Of a stretch of 64,000 bases of DNA, positions 33,715-41,888 are shown in pieces. The notes under the pieces were generated by a model that saw only the letters and a list, made by a program, of their open reading frames with translations, did no database searches and was not told where the DNA came from. The position numbers were made by a program, and so were the translations under genes. Every line of letters begins with the position of its first letter. The stretch's first letter is position 1. The DNA is from Natrinema sp. DC36 (GTDB lineage Archaea > Halobacteriota > Halobacteria > Halobacteriales > Natrialbaceae): assembly GCF_020405225.1 (NCBI RefSeq), contig NZ_CP084472.1, forward strand, positions 1,798,001 through 1,862,000, written 5' to 3'.

Positions 33715-34685
33715 CGACCACCCTCGAGTTGCGGCGGGACGGCGTCGCCGGCGACCGCGGCGTACACGCGATAGGCGGTCGAGACGGCGGGATGGGGCTC
33801 ATCCGAGGGCGGGAGGTCGCCGTCGGGGATCCGCTCTCGAAGTCGCTCGAAGTCGACGCCGTCCCCCTCGACGGTGACCGGCCCCGCGTCCCCGCGGGCC
33901 GTCTGCAGCGCCGCGTCGGGCTCGAGCGATCGGCCGAGCAGCGAGGACGCCACGGCGTCGACGGCGGGAGCAGCGCCCGCGAACAGCGCGTTTCCTGCGG
34001 CGGGGTCGCCGCCGTAGGCGGTCGTCGCGTCCAGGACGGAGACGGCGGGGTCGATGATGCGCGTCGCCGCGACGGGAACTCGCTCGGGATCCGCCGTCGC
34101 ATCGCCGAGCGCGGCGAGCGTTCGCATCGCGCCGGCAACGGGCCCGTCCTCGGTCGGCCGCAGCGACGGCACGACGACGACGGTACTCCCGACGAGCCGC
34201 TCGGGCACAGAGAGCGCGACCGGACTGCCGTCGACGACACAGATATCGTCGGTCCGGGACTCGTCCGCCAGATCGACGAATTCGGCGTCGAAGCGCTCGA
34301 GCAGGCTCGCGTAGCCGAGATATTCAGCGGTTCGATCGACGGAGATCCGCTCGTCGCTCGCGCCGGCGACGGCGACGGCGGCGTCAGTCCGCCGCTCGAG
34401 ACGGGACACGATCGAGCCGATCACGGCCGGGTCAGTGACCATCCCCGACGACGGATGGAACGGGTAGTGGGCGTCGGGGACGAGCGTAATCCGATCGGCC
34501 CCGGCGAGCGTCTCGAGCGAGGGATCGAGCAGGTCTCGGACGGGTGACTCGAGCGCCGCCATGCGGGCGTCGATATCGGGATCCCACCCGCCGCGGCGTT
34601 CGGTGGCGTCGACGGCGGCCGCGCGGACCGGTGTCTCGTCCGTCGCGTCATCTGTCGTGCTCGTCGCGTCATCCGTCGCGCTCAT
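33711..34685 (-). CDS. DUF362 domain protein
   Basis: A 324-residue protein of the DUF362 family, without the ferredoxin-type Cys clusters that some members carry. An acidic N-terminus precedes the domain (DRITLVPDAHYPFHPSSGMV, TVVVVPSLRPTEDGPVAGAM, later AYGGDPAAGNALFAG). Function is unknown. ATGA overlaps link it to the oxidoreductase upstream and the epimerase downstream, so it is probably part of the same sugar pathway. Confidence 0.8.
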   Translation of the reverse strand: MSATDDATSTTDDATDETPVRAAAVDATERRGGWDPDIDARMAALESPVRDLLDPSLETLAGADRITLVPDAHYPFHPSSGMVTDPAVIGSIVSRLERRTDAAVAVAGASDERISVDRTAEYLGYASLLERFDAEFVDLADESRTDDICVVDGSPVALSVPERLVGSTVVVVPSLRPTEDGPVAGAMRTLAALGDATADPERVPVAATRIIDPAVSVLDATTAYGGDPAAGNALFAGAAPAVDAVASSLLGRSLEPDAALQTARGDAGPVTVEGDGVDFERLRERIPDGDLPPSDEPHPAVSTAYRVYAAVAGDAVPPQLEGGR

Positions 34686-35803
34686 AGCGTCACCTCGGGC
34701 GTCTCGAGTTCCCCGATCTCGTCGGCCGCGTCGTCGGTCTCCGCGGCTGCCAGTTCGTACGCTTGCTCGGCGAGCGCGAGCGTCCGGCGACCGTCGGCCC
34801 CGTCGACCGGCGGCTGCTCGTCCTCACGGATCGCCTCACAGAAGTCCGCCAGGGCGTCGTAGTGGGCCTGCAGATAGAAGGTCGGCCCGAAGACGTCCGG
34901 TTCGTCGCGCGTGAGTCGACTGGCGACGTTCGAGAGGGCGGACTTGGCCGCGCCGGCGTAGAAGTTCTGTGGCAGGTGGTCCTGATTGCTGATCGTCCCC
35001 GTCACGCCCTCGAGTCGCAGCCGGGTATTGACCTCCGGGAGCTGTTCCCACTGGTAGGAGCCACAGTGGAGCGTGATGGTCGTTCCCGTCTCCGGCGCTT
35101 CCATGAGGACGGTCGCGGCGTCCTCGACGTCGATCTCGAGCGTCTGTCCCATCGAGGCGTCCCGGACCCGGAGATCGCCGAACAGCCACTCGAGGACGTC
35201 GAAGCAGTGGACGCCGAGTTCGAGCAGGGAGCCGCCGCCGACCGCGTCGGCGTCGAGCGGCCACGACGGCGGCGCGTTCTCGACCGGTGGTCGGCCGAGC
35301 GGACCGTCGTTGAGCCGGGTGATCGAGGCGTAGGGAACGTGACCGACGCTCCCCTCGTCGTAGGCCGCCTTGACGCCGGCCATGTCCGGCTGGTAGCGCA
35401 GCGTGTGGTCGACGCCGATCGCGATACCCGCCTCGCGGGCCGTCTCGAGCATCTCGTCGGCCTCGTCGGTCGTCCGAGCCAGGGGTTTCTCGACGAAGAC
35501 GTCGACGCCGGCCTCGGCGGCCCGCTCGACGGCTTCGGCGTGAAGGAACGGCGGGAGTGCGACGACCGCCGCATCCAGATCCTCGGACGCGAGCAGCGTC
35601 GCGTAGTCGTCGTACGTGTTCGACGCGCCGGCGCGTTCGGCGCGCTCGCGGTTCTCGGGGACGGCGTCAGCGGCCGCCACGACCTCGACGCCGGGCATCG
35701 CGGCCGCCGACTTCAGGTGTACCATGCCGATATTTCCGACGCCGAGTATGCCCACCGACAGGGAACTCGAGTCGGTCCATCGATCCAGAAGCGTTGGTGC
35801 CAT
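34682..35803 (-). CDS. Gfo/Idh/MocA family oxidoreductase
   Basis: A 373-residue NAD-dependent oxidoreductase distinct from the WbpB-like one. GILGVGNIGMVHLKSAAAMP is the dinucleotide motif, VFVEKPLART the family lysine, GGSLLELGVHCFDVLEWLFG the conserved Glu/His helix. The open frame continues upstream to 36076 as a shadow of the deacetylase gene; the ATG at 35803 follows an ATAACAAAGC element by 35 nt and starts just before the fold. Confidence 0.88.
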   Translation of the reverse strand: MAPTLLDRWTDSSSLSVGILGVGNIGMVHLKSAAAMPGVEVVAAADAVPENRERAERAGASNTYDDYATLLASEDLDAAVVALPPFLHAEAVERAAEAGVDVFVEKPLARTTDEADEMLETAREAGIAIGVDHTLRYQPDMAGVKAAYDEGSVGHVPYASITRLNDGPLGRPPVENAPPSWPLDADAVGGGSLLELGVHCFDVLEWLFGDLRVRDASMGQTLEIDVEDAATVLMEAPETGTTITLHCGSYQWEQLPEVNTRLRLEGVTGTISNQDHLPQNFYAGAAKSALSNVASRLTRDEPDVFGPTFYLQAHYDALADFCEAIREDEQPPVDGADGRRTLALAEQAYELAAAETDDAADEIGELETPEVTL

Positions 35804-35828
35804 CTGCCCGAAAACGGGCCGGCTGCGG

Positions 35829-35838
35829 GCTTTGTTAT
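35829..35838 (-). promoter_or_regulatory. ATAACAAAGC element (before Gfo/Idh gene)
   Basis: Exact ATAACAAAGC on the minus strand (35838 to 35829), 35 nt before the ATG at 35803. It gives this gene its own promoter although the deacetylase gene ends only 92 nt upstream. Confidence 0.55.
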
Positions 35839-35895
35839 CGTCGTCGTACCGCGTCGAGCGGCCGAGTAGCGCGTCCCTTCGGTCGGTCTCGTCCG

Positions 35896-36840
35896 TCAGC
35901 TCCAGCTCGCCGTCGCCCGCTCGGTGGCTGACGACGGTCCCGCGACCCGGCGGGCGACATCGGCCATCGTCTCGACCGTGAGATCGGTCGCGGTCCGCCG
36001 GCGCTCGAGGTGAGAGAGAATCGCCCGCATGCGGTGATCGTCCCGCTCGTGGGTCAGGTTGTTCGGGTGGAGCCACATGTGGAAGAGCCCGTCGGTCCGA
36101 GTCGCCTCGTCGATCCCGCTGCGGGCCAACTCGACCATCGGGTCCGTCCAGATCGACTCCGCGACCGTCCGCGCCGGCCCCTCGAACCCGAAGAGGAACA
36201 TCGACGCCGGAACGTTGACCAGCCCGTACTCGTCGACGGCCGGTTCGACCAGCATCGACCGGTCCCGAACCGTCGAATCGAAGATCCCGCGCACGCCGTC
36301 CCGCGTCGGCGATCGTCCCCGATAGGCCGAGACGCCCTGCTCGGCCAGCACTTCCCGATGGCCGATATCGTTGCGCGGGTAGACGAACGAGTCGATCGAC
36401 TCGTTCCAGTCGGCCGCGATTTCGCGGCTGCGCTCGAGTTCGGCGACGGCGAACTCGCGATCCGTCTCCGGGCGGCCGAACAGGGCGTGCGAGAAGGAGT
36501 GGCTGGCGAACTCGTGGTCGGTGTCCGACTCGAGGAGGTCCGTCACGAGATCGGGGCCGTATCGGAGGTCATCGCGATCCGCCCAGTCGGTTCGCTCGCG
36601 GTCGAACCAGCCGTCGGGAGCCGGATGGTCGGCGTGGACACCGTCGCAGTCGTCGAGCATGAGATGACCGACGACCGCCCACGTCGCCGGGATATCGAAC
36701 TCCTCGAACAACTCGAGCATGACCGACCAGCCGCGGCGACCGGCCTCGACCCGCTCGGTCGGCGGATCGGCCAGATCGTGAAATCCCCAGCCGAGTTCGG
36801 CGTCGAGGGAGATTACGACGCTGCCCACGGTATCCACCAC
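35896..36840 (-). CDS. Polysaccharide deacetylase-like protein
   Basis: A 314-residue NodB-fold protein. SVVISLDAELGWGF holds the first motif (Asp-Ala-Glu instead of Asp-Asp), FASHSFSHALFG the HxxxH zinc motif, and FHMWLHPNNLTHERDDH the last His motif. These are features of carbohydrate esterase family 4 relatives found in O-antigen and EPS clusters. Start is GTG at 36840 (GTG at 36837 and 36828 are alternatives). Probable substrate is an N- or O-acetylated glycan. Confidence 0.85.
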   Translation of the reverse strand: MVDTVGSVVISLDAELGWGFHDLADPPTERVEAGRRGWSVMLELFEEFDIPATWAVVGHLMLDDCDGVHADHPAPDGWFDRERTDWADRDDLRYGPDLVTDLLESDTDHEFASHSFSHALFGRPETDREFAVAELERSREIAADWNESIDSFVYPRNDIGHREVLAEQGVSAYRGRSPTRDGVRGIFDSTVRDRSMLVEPAVDEYGLVNVPASMFLFGFEGPARTVAESIWTDPMVELARSGIDEATRTDGLFHMWLHPNNLTHERDDHRMRAILSHLERRRTATDLTVETMADVARRVAGPSSATERATASWS

Positions 36841-36880
36841 TGTTGAACTCGTTTCATATCGGGACGGTCCGCCCGGGATG

Positions 36881-36890
36881 ACTTTGTTAT
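36881..36890 (-). promoter_or_regulatory. ATAACAAAGT element (before deacetylase gene)
   Basis: Minus strand 36890-36881 reads ATAACAAAGT, one change from the consensus, 50 nt before the GTG at 36840. An ATG at 36857 lies exactly 33 nt downstream and opens a 14-codon ORF that overlaps the gene start in another frame. Confidence 0.55.
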
Positions 36891-37031
36891 GGATCTCTTG
36901 TCGGGACGGGGACCGAGAACCGTTGCGGTTCCCGCCGCCGCTCGAGCGCCTCCGAGCGCGGACGTGCTGGCGGAGGAATTAATCGGAGCGAACGGAATCG
37001 AGTGGGGGCGGCTACCGGGTGAAACCCCTCT

Positions 37032-37041
37032 ATAACAAAGC
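37032..37041 (+). promoter_or_regulatory. ATAACAAAGC element (before AlkP-like gene)
   Basis: Exact ATAACAAAGC, 64 nt before the ATG at 37096, divergent from the site at 36881-36890. An additional AT-rich ACATAAATC lies directly before the ATG. Confidence 0.55.
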
Positions 37042-37095
37042 GCTCGTCGGGCAATTTCTGTCCATAGGCGTCTTCGACGTCTCCCTACATAAATC

Positions 37096-38688
37096 ATGAG
37101 CGGATCTACAACACCCTCCGAGCGAGCGTTCGTGCTCGGACTCGACGGCGTACCGTGGAGACTCATCGAGCAGTGGAGCGACGAGGGCGAACTCCCGAAC
37201 TTCGCCCGGATGCGCGAGGAGGGCGCGTCCGGAACGCTCGAGAGCACTCGTCCGCCGACGACGCCGCTCGCGTGGCCGTCGATCGCCACGGGAGTCTGGC
37301 CGGACAAGCACGGAATCTACGGCTTTCAGAACCTCTCTTCGGAATACAGCCACGAGATGTACACGAGTCGAGATCTCCAACAGCCGGCCCTCTGGGAGCA
37401 ACTCGGGCCGGCCCACGTCGGGAACGTCCCGATGACGTATCCGGTCAGCGAGATCGACGGCACCATGGTCACGGGCATGATGACGCCTTCGACGGACCGG
37501 GAGTTCACCCATCCGCCGGATCTCCGGGACGAGATCGAGTCCCGGATCCCGAACTACGAGATCAGCCTCGATTACCCCAAGTACGCCGACCGACTGGACG
37601 ACTTCGAAGTCGCCGTCGACGACGTGCTCGCGAAGCGCCGCGAACTGATGCGGATTCAGATGGACCGCGCCAGCGACGACTGGCAACTGTTCTTCTTCGT
37701 CTACACCGCACCCGACCGATTCCAGCACCTCATCTGGGACATGGATCGGCTCCTCGCCCACTACAAGAAACTCGACAACGTACTCGGCGAGGTTATGGAC
37801 TACACGGACGATCACGACGCGGATCTTTACGTCGTCTCCGATCACGGCTTCGGTCCGATCGAGGACCTCGTCTACGTCAACCGCATCCTCGAGCAGGAGG
37901 GGTTCCTGTTCCGACGCGAAGACGACGGGACCCGCGGCGCGCTGGCGAGCCTCGGCATCTCCCGGGACGCCATCACCGGTGCGCTCAATCGGGTCGGGAT
38001 CACCGAAAAGGCCCTCGTCCAGTCACTCCCCCGACAGCTGGTCGACTCCGTCGCCGAGCAGATCCCCGGCGATCACGCCCTCTACGACGTCGATTTCGAT
38101 CGAACGGTCGCGTTCGTCCACGACACCGGAAATCTGTACATCAACGACACCGACCGCTTCGACAGCGGCGTCGTCGATCCCGGCGAGATATCGGAGATCA
38201 AGGCCGATATCAGGGCCGCCCTGGAGTCCGCGACCGACGCCGACGGGGAGGCGCTGCTCGAGGTGTCCGATGGGGACGAACTGTTCCCGACGGACGAGGA
38301 GTCACCGGACCTCGTCGTGAGCGGTCGGGGTACCTACGAGTCACGAAGCACGGTTGCCGACGACGTGATCGGCGACACCGGTGTTTACGACGCGAGCCAT
38401 CGCAGCGAGGGAATCGTCCTGTGTCGCGGGCCGTCGATCGACGCCGGGGCGACGCTCCGGGGGGCTCGCGTGGTCGACATCGCGCCGACGCTGCTCCACG
38501 GAATCGGCGAACCGGTCCCGGAAAACGCCGACGGACGGGTGTTGTTCGACGCGTTCGCCGAGGAAGCGCGCCCGTCCTCGAGGAAGGTCGACCGCACGAC
38601 GGTCAGCCGGACCGACAGCGACGACGCGGTCGACGAGGACTTCGACGAGGTCGAGGACCGATTGAAGGGGCTCGGCTACATGGAGTGA
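37096..38688 (+). CDS. AlkP-superfamily phosphodiesterase/transferase
   Basis: A 530-residue alkaline-phosphatase-superfamily protein of the type I phosphodiesterase group. D17 in LGLDGVPW, the nucleophile region PPTTPLAWPSIATG near residue 55, and VVSDHGFGP with D249-H250 mark the two-metal site. No signal peptide or helix is seen, so it should act in the cytoplasm. A second member lies at 61878; both occur with glycan genes, so transfer or removal of a phosphoryl substituent on a glycan or lipid carrier is plausible but inferred. Confidence 0.85.
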   Translation: MSGSTTPSERAFVLGLDGVPWRLIEQWSDEGELPNFARMREEGASGTLESTRPPTTPLAWPSIATGVWPDKHGIYGFQNLSSEYSHEMYTSRDLQQPALWEQLGPAHVGNVPMTYPVSEIDGTMVTGMMTPSTDREFTHPPDLRDEIESRIPNYEISLDYPKYADRLDDFEVAVDDVLAKRRELMRIQMDRASDDWQLFFFVYTAPDRFQHLIWDMDRLLAHYKKLDNVLGEVMDYTDDHDADLYVVSDHGFGPIEDLVYVNRILEQEGFLFRREDDGTRGALASLGISRDAITGALNRVGITEKALVQSLPRQLVDSVAEQIPGDHALYDVDFDRTVAFVHDTGNLYINDTDRFDSGVVDPGEISEIKADIRAALESATDADGEALLEVSDGDELFPTDEESPDLVVSGRGTYESRSTVADDVIGDTGVYDASHRSEGIVLCRGPSIDAGATLRGARVVDIAPTLLHGIGEPVPENADGRVLFDAFAEEARPSSRKVDRTTVSRTDSDDAVDEDFDEVEDRLKGLGYME

Positions 38689-38849
38689 TGGATCCCTCCG
38701 TCCGTCGCGTGTTCTCAGAATGACTATCGGTTCGACAGGTGCGAGTAACTACCGACGTATTCGTCGTGACAGGGGTCTCTCCCGGCGCTCTTCGATCTCG
38801 AATCCCTCCGGTCCGCTCGAACGGATACCAAACGACCGGCAGCCACCAA

Positions 38850-40247
38850 TCACGTCCGATCGCGGGGTAGCGTCAGCGTGATGGTGTTTCCCGTCTCGGA
38901 CCGGTCGAACGTGATATTGCCGTCCGAGAGGTCGACGACCCAGTAGACGAGCCACAGCCCCAGTCCGGACGTGTGATAGACGTCGTCCATCTTCCAGTCG
39001 CCGGTGAGAATGCGAAACTCGACTTCCGGGATCGGCGGGCAGTTATCCCGAATCGCGACGGAGATCGTTTCCGGGTGCGAACGGACGGTTACCGACAGTT
39101 CCGGCTCGCCGTGGGGTTCGTGTCGAACCGCGTTCTCGAGGAGTTCCGCCACGGCTAACTCGATTTCGGTCACTGCGCGGGCGATCGCGGTGTCCGGAGA
39201 TGTCGTCTCGATCGTCGCGTTCGGATGCCGGTCGCGTATCGTTTCGATTGACTCGGTTACGACCGGGACGAGGTCGACCGAGGCGGGCGCCGATCCCTCC
39301 GTCAGCAACTCGATGATCTCGCGTTGCTTGGCGGCGGTATCGAGGAGTTCCTGCCCCTGTCGACGGATGATCGCGGCGTGTTCGCGGGACGGGTCGTCCC
39401 CGTCCCTCGCGATGCACTCGGCGTTGCCGAGCATCACGGACAGATCGTTTCGTAAGTTGTGTCGAAGGAGATTGTCCATGATCACTAGCTGGCGTTCCCG
39501 GCGACGACGATCGGTGATATCCCGGGAGAATCCGACGATGCGGTCGACCTCTCCGTCTTCGATAATCGGTTCGGAACGCACCCAGACCCAGCGACTGTAG
39601 TCTGCGGTCGGATTGACGCGATACTCGATGTCGACCGATTCGCCGTCTGACACGCGCCTCATCGTCTCCGTGACCCGGGAAACGTCGTCAGGGTGGACGA
39701 CCTCAAGAAACTCACGGGGGTTTGCCTCGAGATCCTCGACCGGTTGGCCGAAGACCGCTTCGTAGGCCGGGTTGACGAACAGGAGCTCGGTCCAATCACT
39801 GTTGAACATCCAGAGGACGTCCCCGACCGTCCCGGCGATCGTCTGCAGTCGACTCTCGGCAGTGCGGCGATCGTGCTCCGCTGCGACCTGTCGGGAGATA
39901 TCCCGCGAGCTGACGACGTACCCCTCGAGCGTGTCGTCGGGTAGATCCGTAAACCGGCTCTCGAGCCACACCCATTCGCCGCTTCGGGTCGCGTGACGAT
40001 ATCGGACCGACGCGGATGACTTCCCCGCCCCACCGATCTGCTGGAACTTGTCCGCGACGGGTTGTCGATCGTCCGGATGAATGTATTCCTGGGAGCTCTC
40101 GCCGACGAGCTGATCCGGCTCGTACCCGAGGATGGAGCGGCTCGCCTCGTTGACGTAAAGGTACGTCCCCACCTCGTCGACGACGGCGAGTTTGTCCTGG
40201 GCGTTCTCGAGCAAAATCGAGGCCAGATCGCCGATTTCGACGGTCAT
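38850..40247 (-). CDS. PAS-domain sensor histidine kinase
   Basis: A 465-residue soluble kinase. Two PAS domains (about 8-120 and 132-248; QTIAGTVGDVLWMFNSDWTE opens the second), a HisKA-like helix with H263 in NLLRHNLRNDLSVMLG, and an HATPase domain from about 360 (AVAELLENAVRHEPHG, TSGLGLWLVYWVV). No membrane helix or response regulator gene is adjacent, as is usual for haloarchaeal PAS kinases. It presumably senses a cytoplasmic signal such as redox or light through PAS cofactors. Confidence 0.92.
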   Translation of the reverse strand: MTVEIGDLASILLENAQDKLAVVDEVGTYLYVNEASRSILGYEPDQLVGESSQEYIHPDDRQPVADKFQQIGGAGKSSASVRYRHATRSGEWVWLESRFTDLPDDTLEGYVVSSRDISRQVAAEHDRRTAESRLQTIAGTVGDVLWMFNSDWTELLFVNPAYEAVFGQPVEDLEANPREFLEVVHPDDVSRVTETMRRVSDGESVDIEYRVNPTADYSRWVWVRSEPIIEDGEVDRIVGFSRDITDRRRRERQLVIMDNLLRHNLRNDLSVMLGNAECIARDGDDPSREHAAIIRRQGQELLDTAAKQREIIELLTEGSAPASVDLVPVVTESIETIRDRHPNATIETTSPDTAIARAVTEIELAVAELLENAVRHEPHGEPELSVTVRSHPETISVAIRDNCPPIPEVEFRILTGDWKMDDVYHTSGLGLWLVYWVVDLSDGNITFDRSETGNTITLTLPRDRT

Positions 40248-40321
40248 CTCACTATTGTGTCATTCGTTCACGTAGGATGATGAAAAGCGTGGTGGGCGCG
40301 ACGCCGACCGGGCGCCTCGCT

Positions 40322-41629
40322 CTATCGACCCGACCGGACGAGTCGAAGGCCCGCTTTCGCCGTCGTCCAGGCCGGATACACGGCGTTGTAGACGCTGTTC
40401 GGCGCGTTTCGCGCGCCTGCCCAGAGGAGTCGGTGGACCAGCGGCGAGCCGGACGACGATATCAGGTCGGCCAGATCCGCGGTTTCGAGCCACTCGAAGA
40501 AGCGTCGCTCGGCCGGCGTCGCGGGTTCGGTCTCGCTGGCACGCTCGCGGATGTCGGCCCACATGTGGCGCTCGTCCTGCCCGAGCACCCACTCGCCGCG
40601 CTCGAGGGAGCGACGGAGGTCCCGGTAGTCCGCGTCCGAGAACGGATAGCCGTGGTTCGACGGCTCGAGGCCGGACAGGCGAAGGCCGACCGCCGTCCGA
40701 TAACACTTCTCGCATTCCCCGCAGTTACCGTCCATGCGGTCGTTACAGGTCTGGAGTTGCAGGTCGGGATCCTCGTCGCGAACGTAGTCGGCGATACTGT
40801 CGAGGCGTTCCTGCCGGGTGAGTTCGTAGGCGTCGTGGTGACACCGCGTCCCGGCCCACCGGACGTGCTCGTCGACGTCGGGGCGAGAACCCCACTCGAG
40901 GTCGATTCCGTCCCAGTGAGTCGCTGCGACGTAGAGGTCCTCCATTCCGCGCGCGTAGGCCATCGGCGCACAGAGGCCGAGCAGTCCCAGCCCGTGACCC
41001 ACGGAGCTGTACCAGCCGCCGTCGACGTAGCGCTTGTAGTGGGCCAACAGCATGGGATGATCGAGGAAGGAGAGCATGTTCGACTCGACGAACGCCGTCT
41101 CGCAGTCGCGGTCGGCGGCGAACTCCGAGACGCGCTCGCGGAGGGTGTCCCACTTCCCGTCGTCGGCGGCGTCCGGGGTGATCGTCCAGCCGCGAACGCT
41201 GATCAGCGTCGGCGACTCCTCGCGGTGGCGGACGTACGAGCACGTCGAGTCGACGCCGCCGGTGAACAGCAGGCCGCTCTCGCCGGTCGCGTCCGGCTCC
41301 GGTTCGATGGTTCGGCGCGCGTAGAGCGTTCCTCCCTCGAGGAAGTCGTGCATGTCACACAGCGACGCCTTCACGTCCTCGAGTGCGCGGGCGAACGTCG
41401 CGTCGACCTCGTCGACGTAGACGTCGGCTCCGTTGGCCCACGCGACCGGACAGACCTGCGCGAGGACGGGGATCGCGAGCACGCCTTCGGGAACGTCCCC
41501 GATCGGAACGTCGTAGCTGGTCCGAAACGGTTCGTCGGTGAAAAACCGCTCGAGGTCGGCCGAGCTGCGGACCGAGCACTCGAGGGTCGCCTCGCGAGTT
41601 GAGAGTTCGTCGATGATGATGGATGACAT
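40322..41629 (-). CDS. PP-loop ATP-pyrophosphatase-like protein (QueC/MurL-like)
   Basis: A 435-residue protein. The PP-loop reads LLFTGGVDSTCS (TGG in place of SGG) at 121-132. A Cys-rich motif CNDRMDGNCGECEKCYRTAV near residue 300 is typical of QueC-like enzymes that bind zinc. The N-terminal 110 residues are an extra domain. Such enzymes adenylate a carboxylate or carbonyl before amination or epimerisation; similar proteins occur in surface-glycan and cell-wall clusters. The substrate is unknown, and an amide-forming or epimerising role on the glycan is inferred from context. Confidence 0.75.
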   Translation of the reverse strand: MSSIIIDELSTREATLECSVRSSADLERFFTDEPFRTSYDVPIGDVPEGVLAIPVLAQVCPVAWANGADVYVDEVDATFARALEDVKASLCDMHDFLEGGTLYARRTIEPEPDATGESGLLFTGGVDSTCSYVRHREESPTLISVRGWTITPDAADDGKWDTLRERVSEFAADRDCETAFVESNMLSFLDHPMLLAHYKRYVDGGWYSSVGHGLGLLGLCAPMAYARGMEDLYVAATHWDGIDLEWGSRPDVDEHVRWAGTRCHHDAYELTRQERLDSIADYVRDEDPDLQLQTCNDRMDGNCGECEKCYRTAVGLRLSGLEPSNHGYPFSDADYRDLRRSLERGEWVLGQDERHMWADIRERASETEPATPAERRFFEWLETADLADLISSSGSPLVHRLLWAGARNAPNSVYNAVYPAWTTAKAGLRLVRSGR

Positions 41630-41805
41630 AGTGAGAGCGAGTTCGGGTGTCGTCTCGACCGATCACGACCGCCTACAAAAACCGGCGTAATCGTTGATCG
41701 ATTCCGACGCGAGAAATCAATGCGTAGCTGACCGTTCGGATTCGATAGGGATAGCATACTTCGGATGTAGGCCTCACAACGGCTGTTTTCGAAGGTAGGA
41801 AGCCT

Positions 41806-41815
41806 ATAACAAACC
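41806..41815 (+). promoter_or_regulatory. ATAACAAACC element (before membrane protein gene)
   Basis: ATAACAAACC, one change from the consensus, 38 nt before the ATG of a 14-codon leader ORF and 79 nt before the membrane-protein gene. Confidence 0.55.
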
Positions 41816-41843
41816 CCGACAGTGCCGACCACTGGCCCAACAC

Positions 41844-41888
41844 ATGCGTATCGAGACTGGTCCGGCCGAACTCGGTGAGAGGGCATGA
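41844..41888 (+). other. Possible 14-codon leader ORF
   Basis: ATG at 41844 opens a 14-codon frame (MRIETGPAELGERA), whose TGA overlaps the next start (ATGA at 41885). It sits at the distance from the ATAACAAACC element at which other genes of the class start. Confidence 0.35.

Noticed and set aside
40277-41602. 441-codon open frame on the plus strand
   Set aside because: Antisense to the PP-loop gene, whose motifs are clear.
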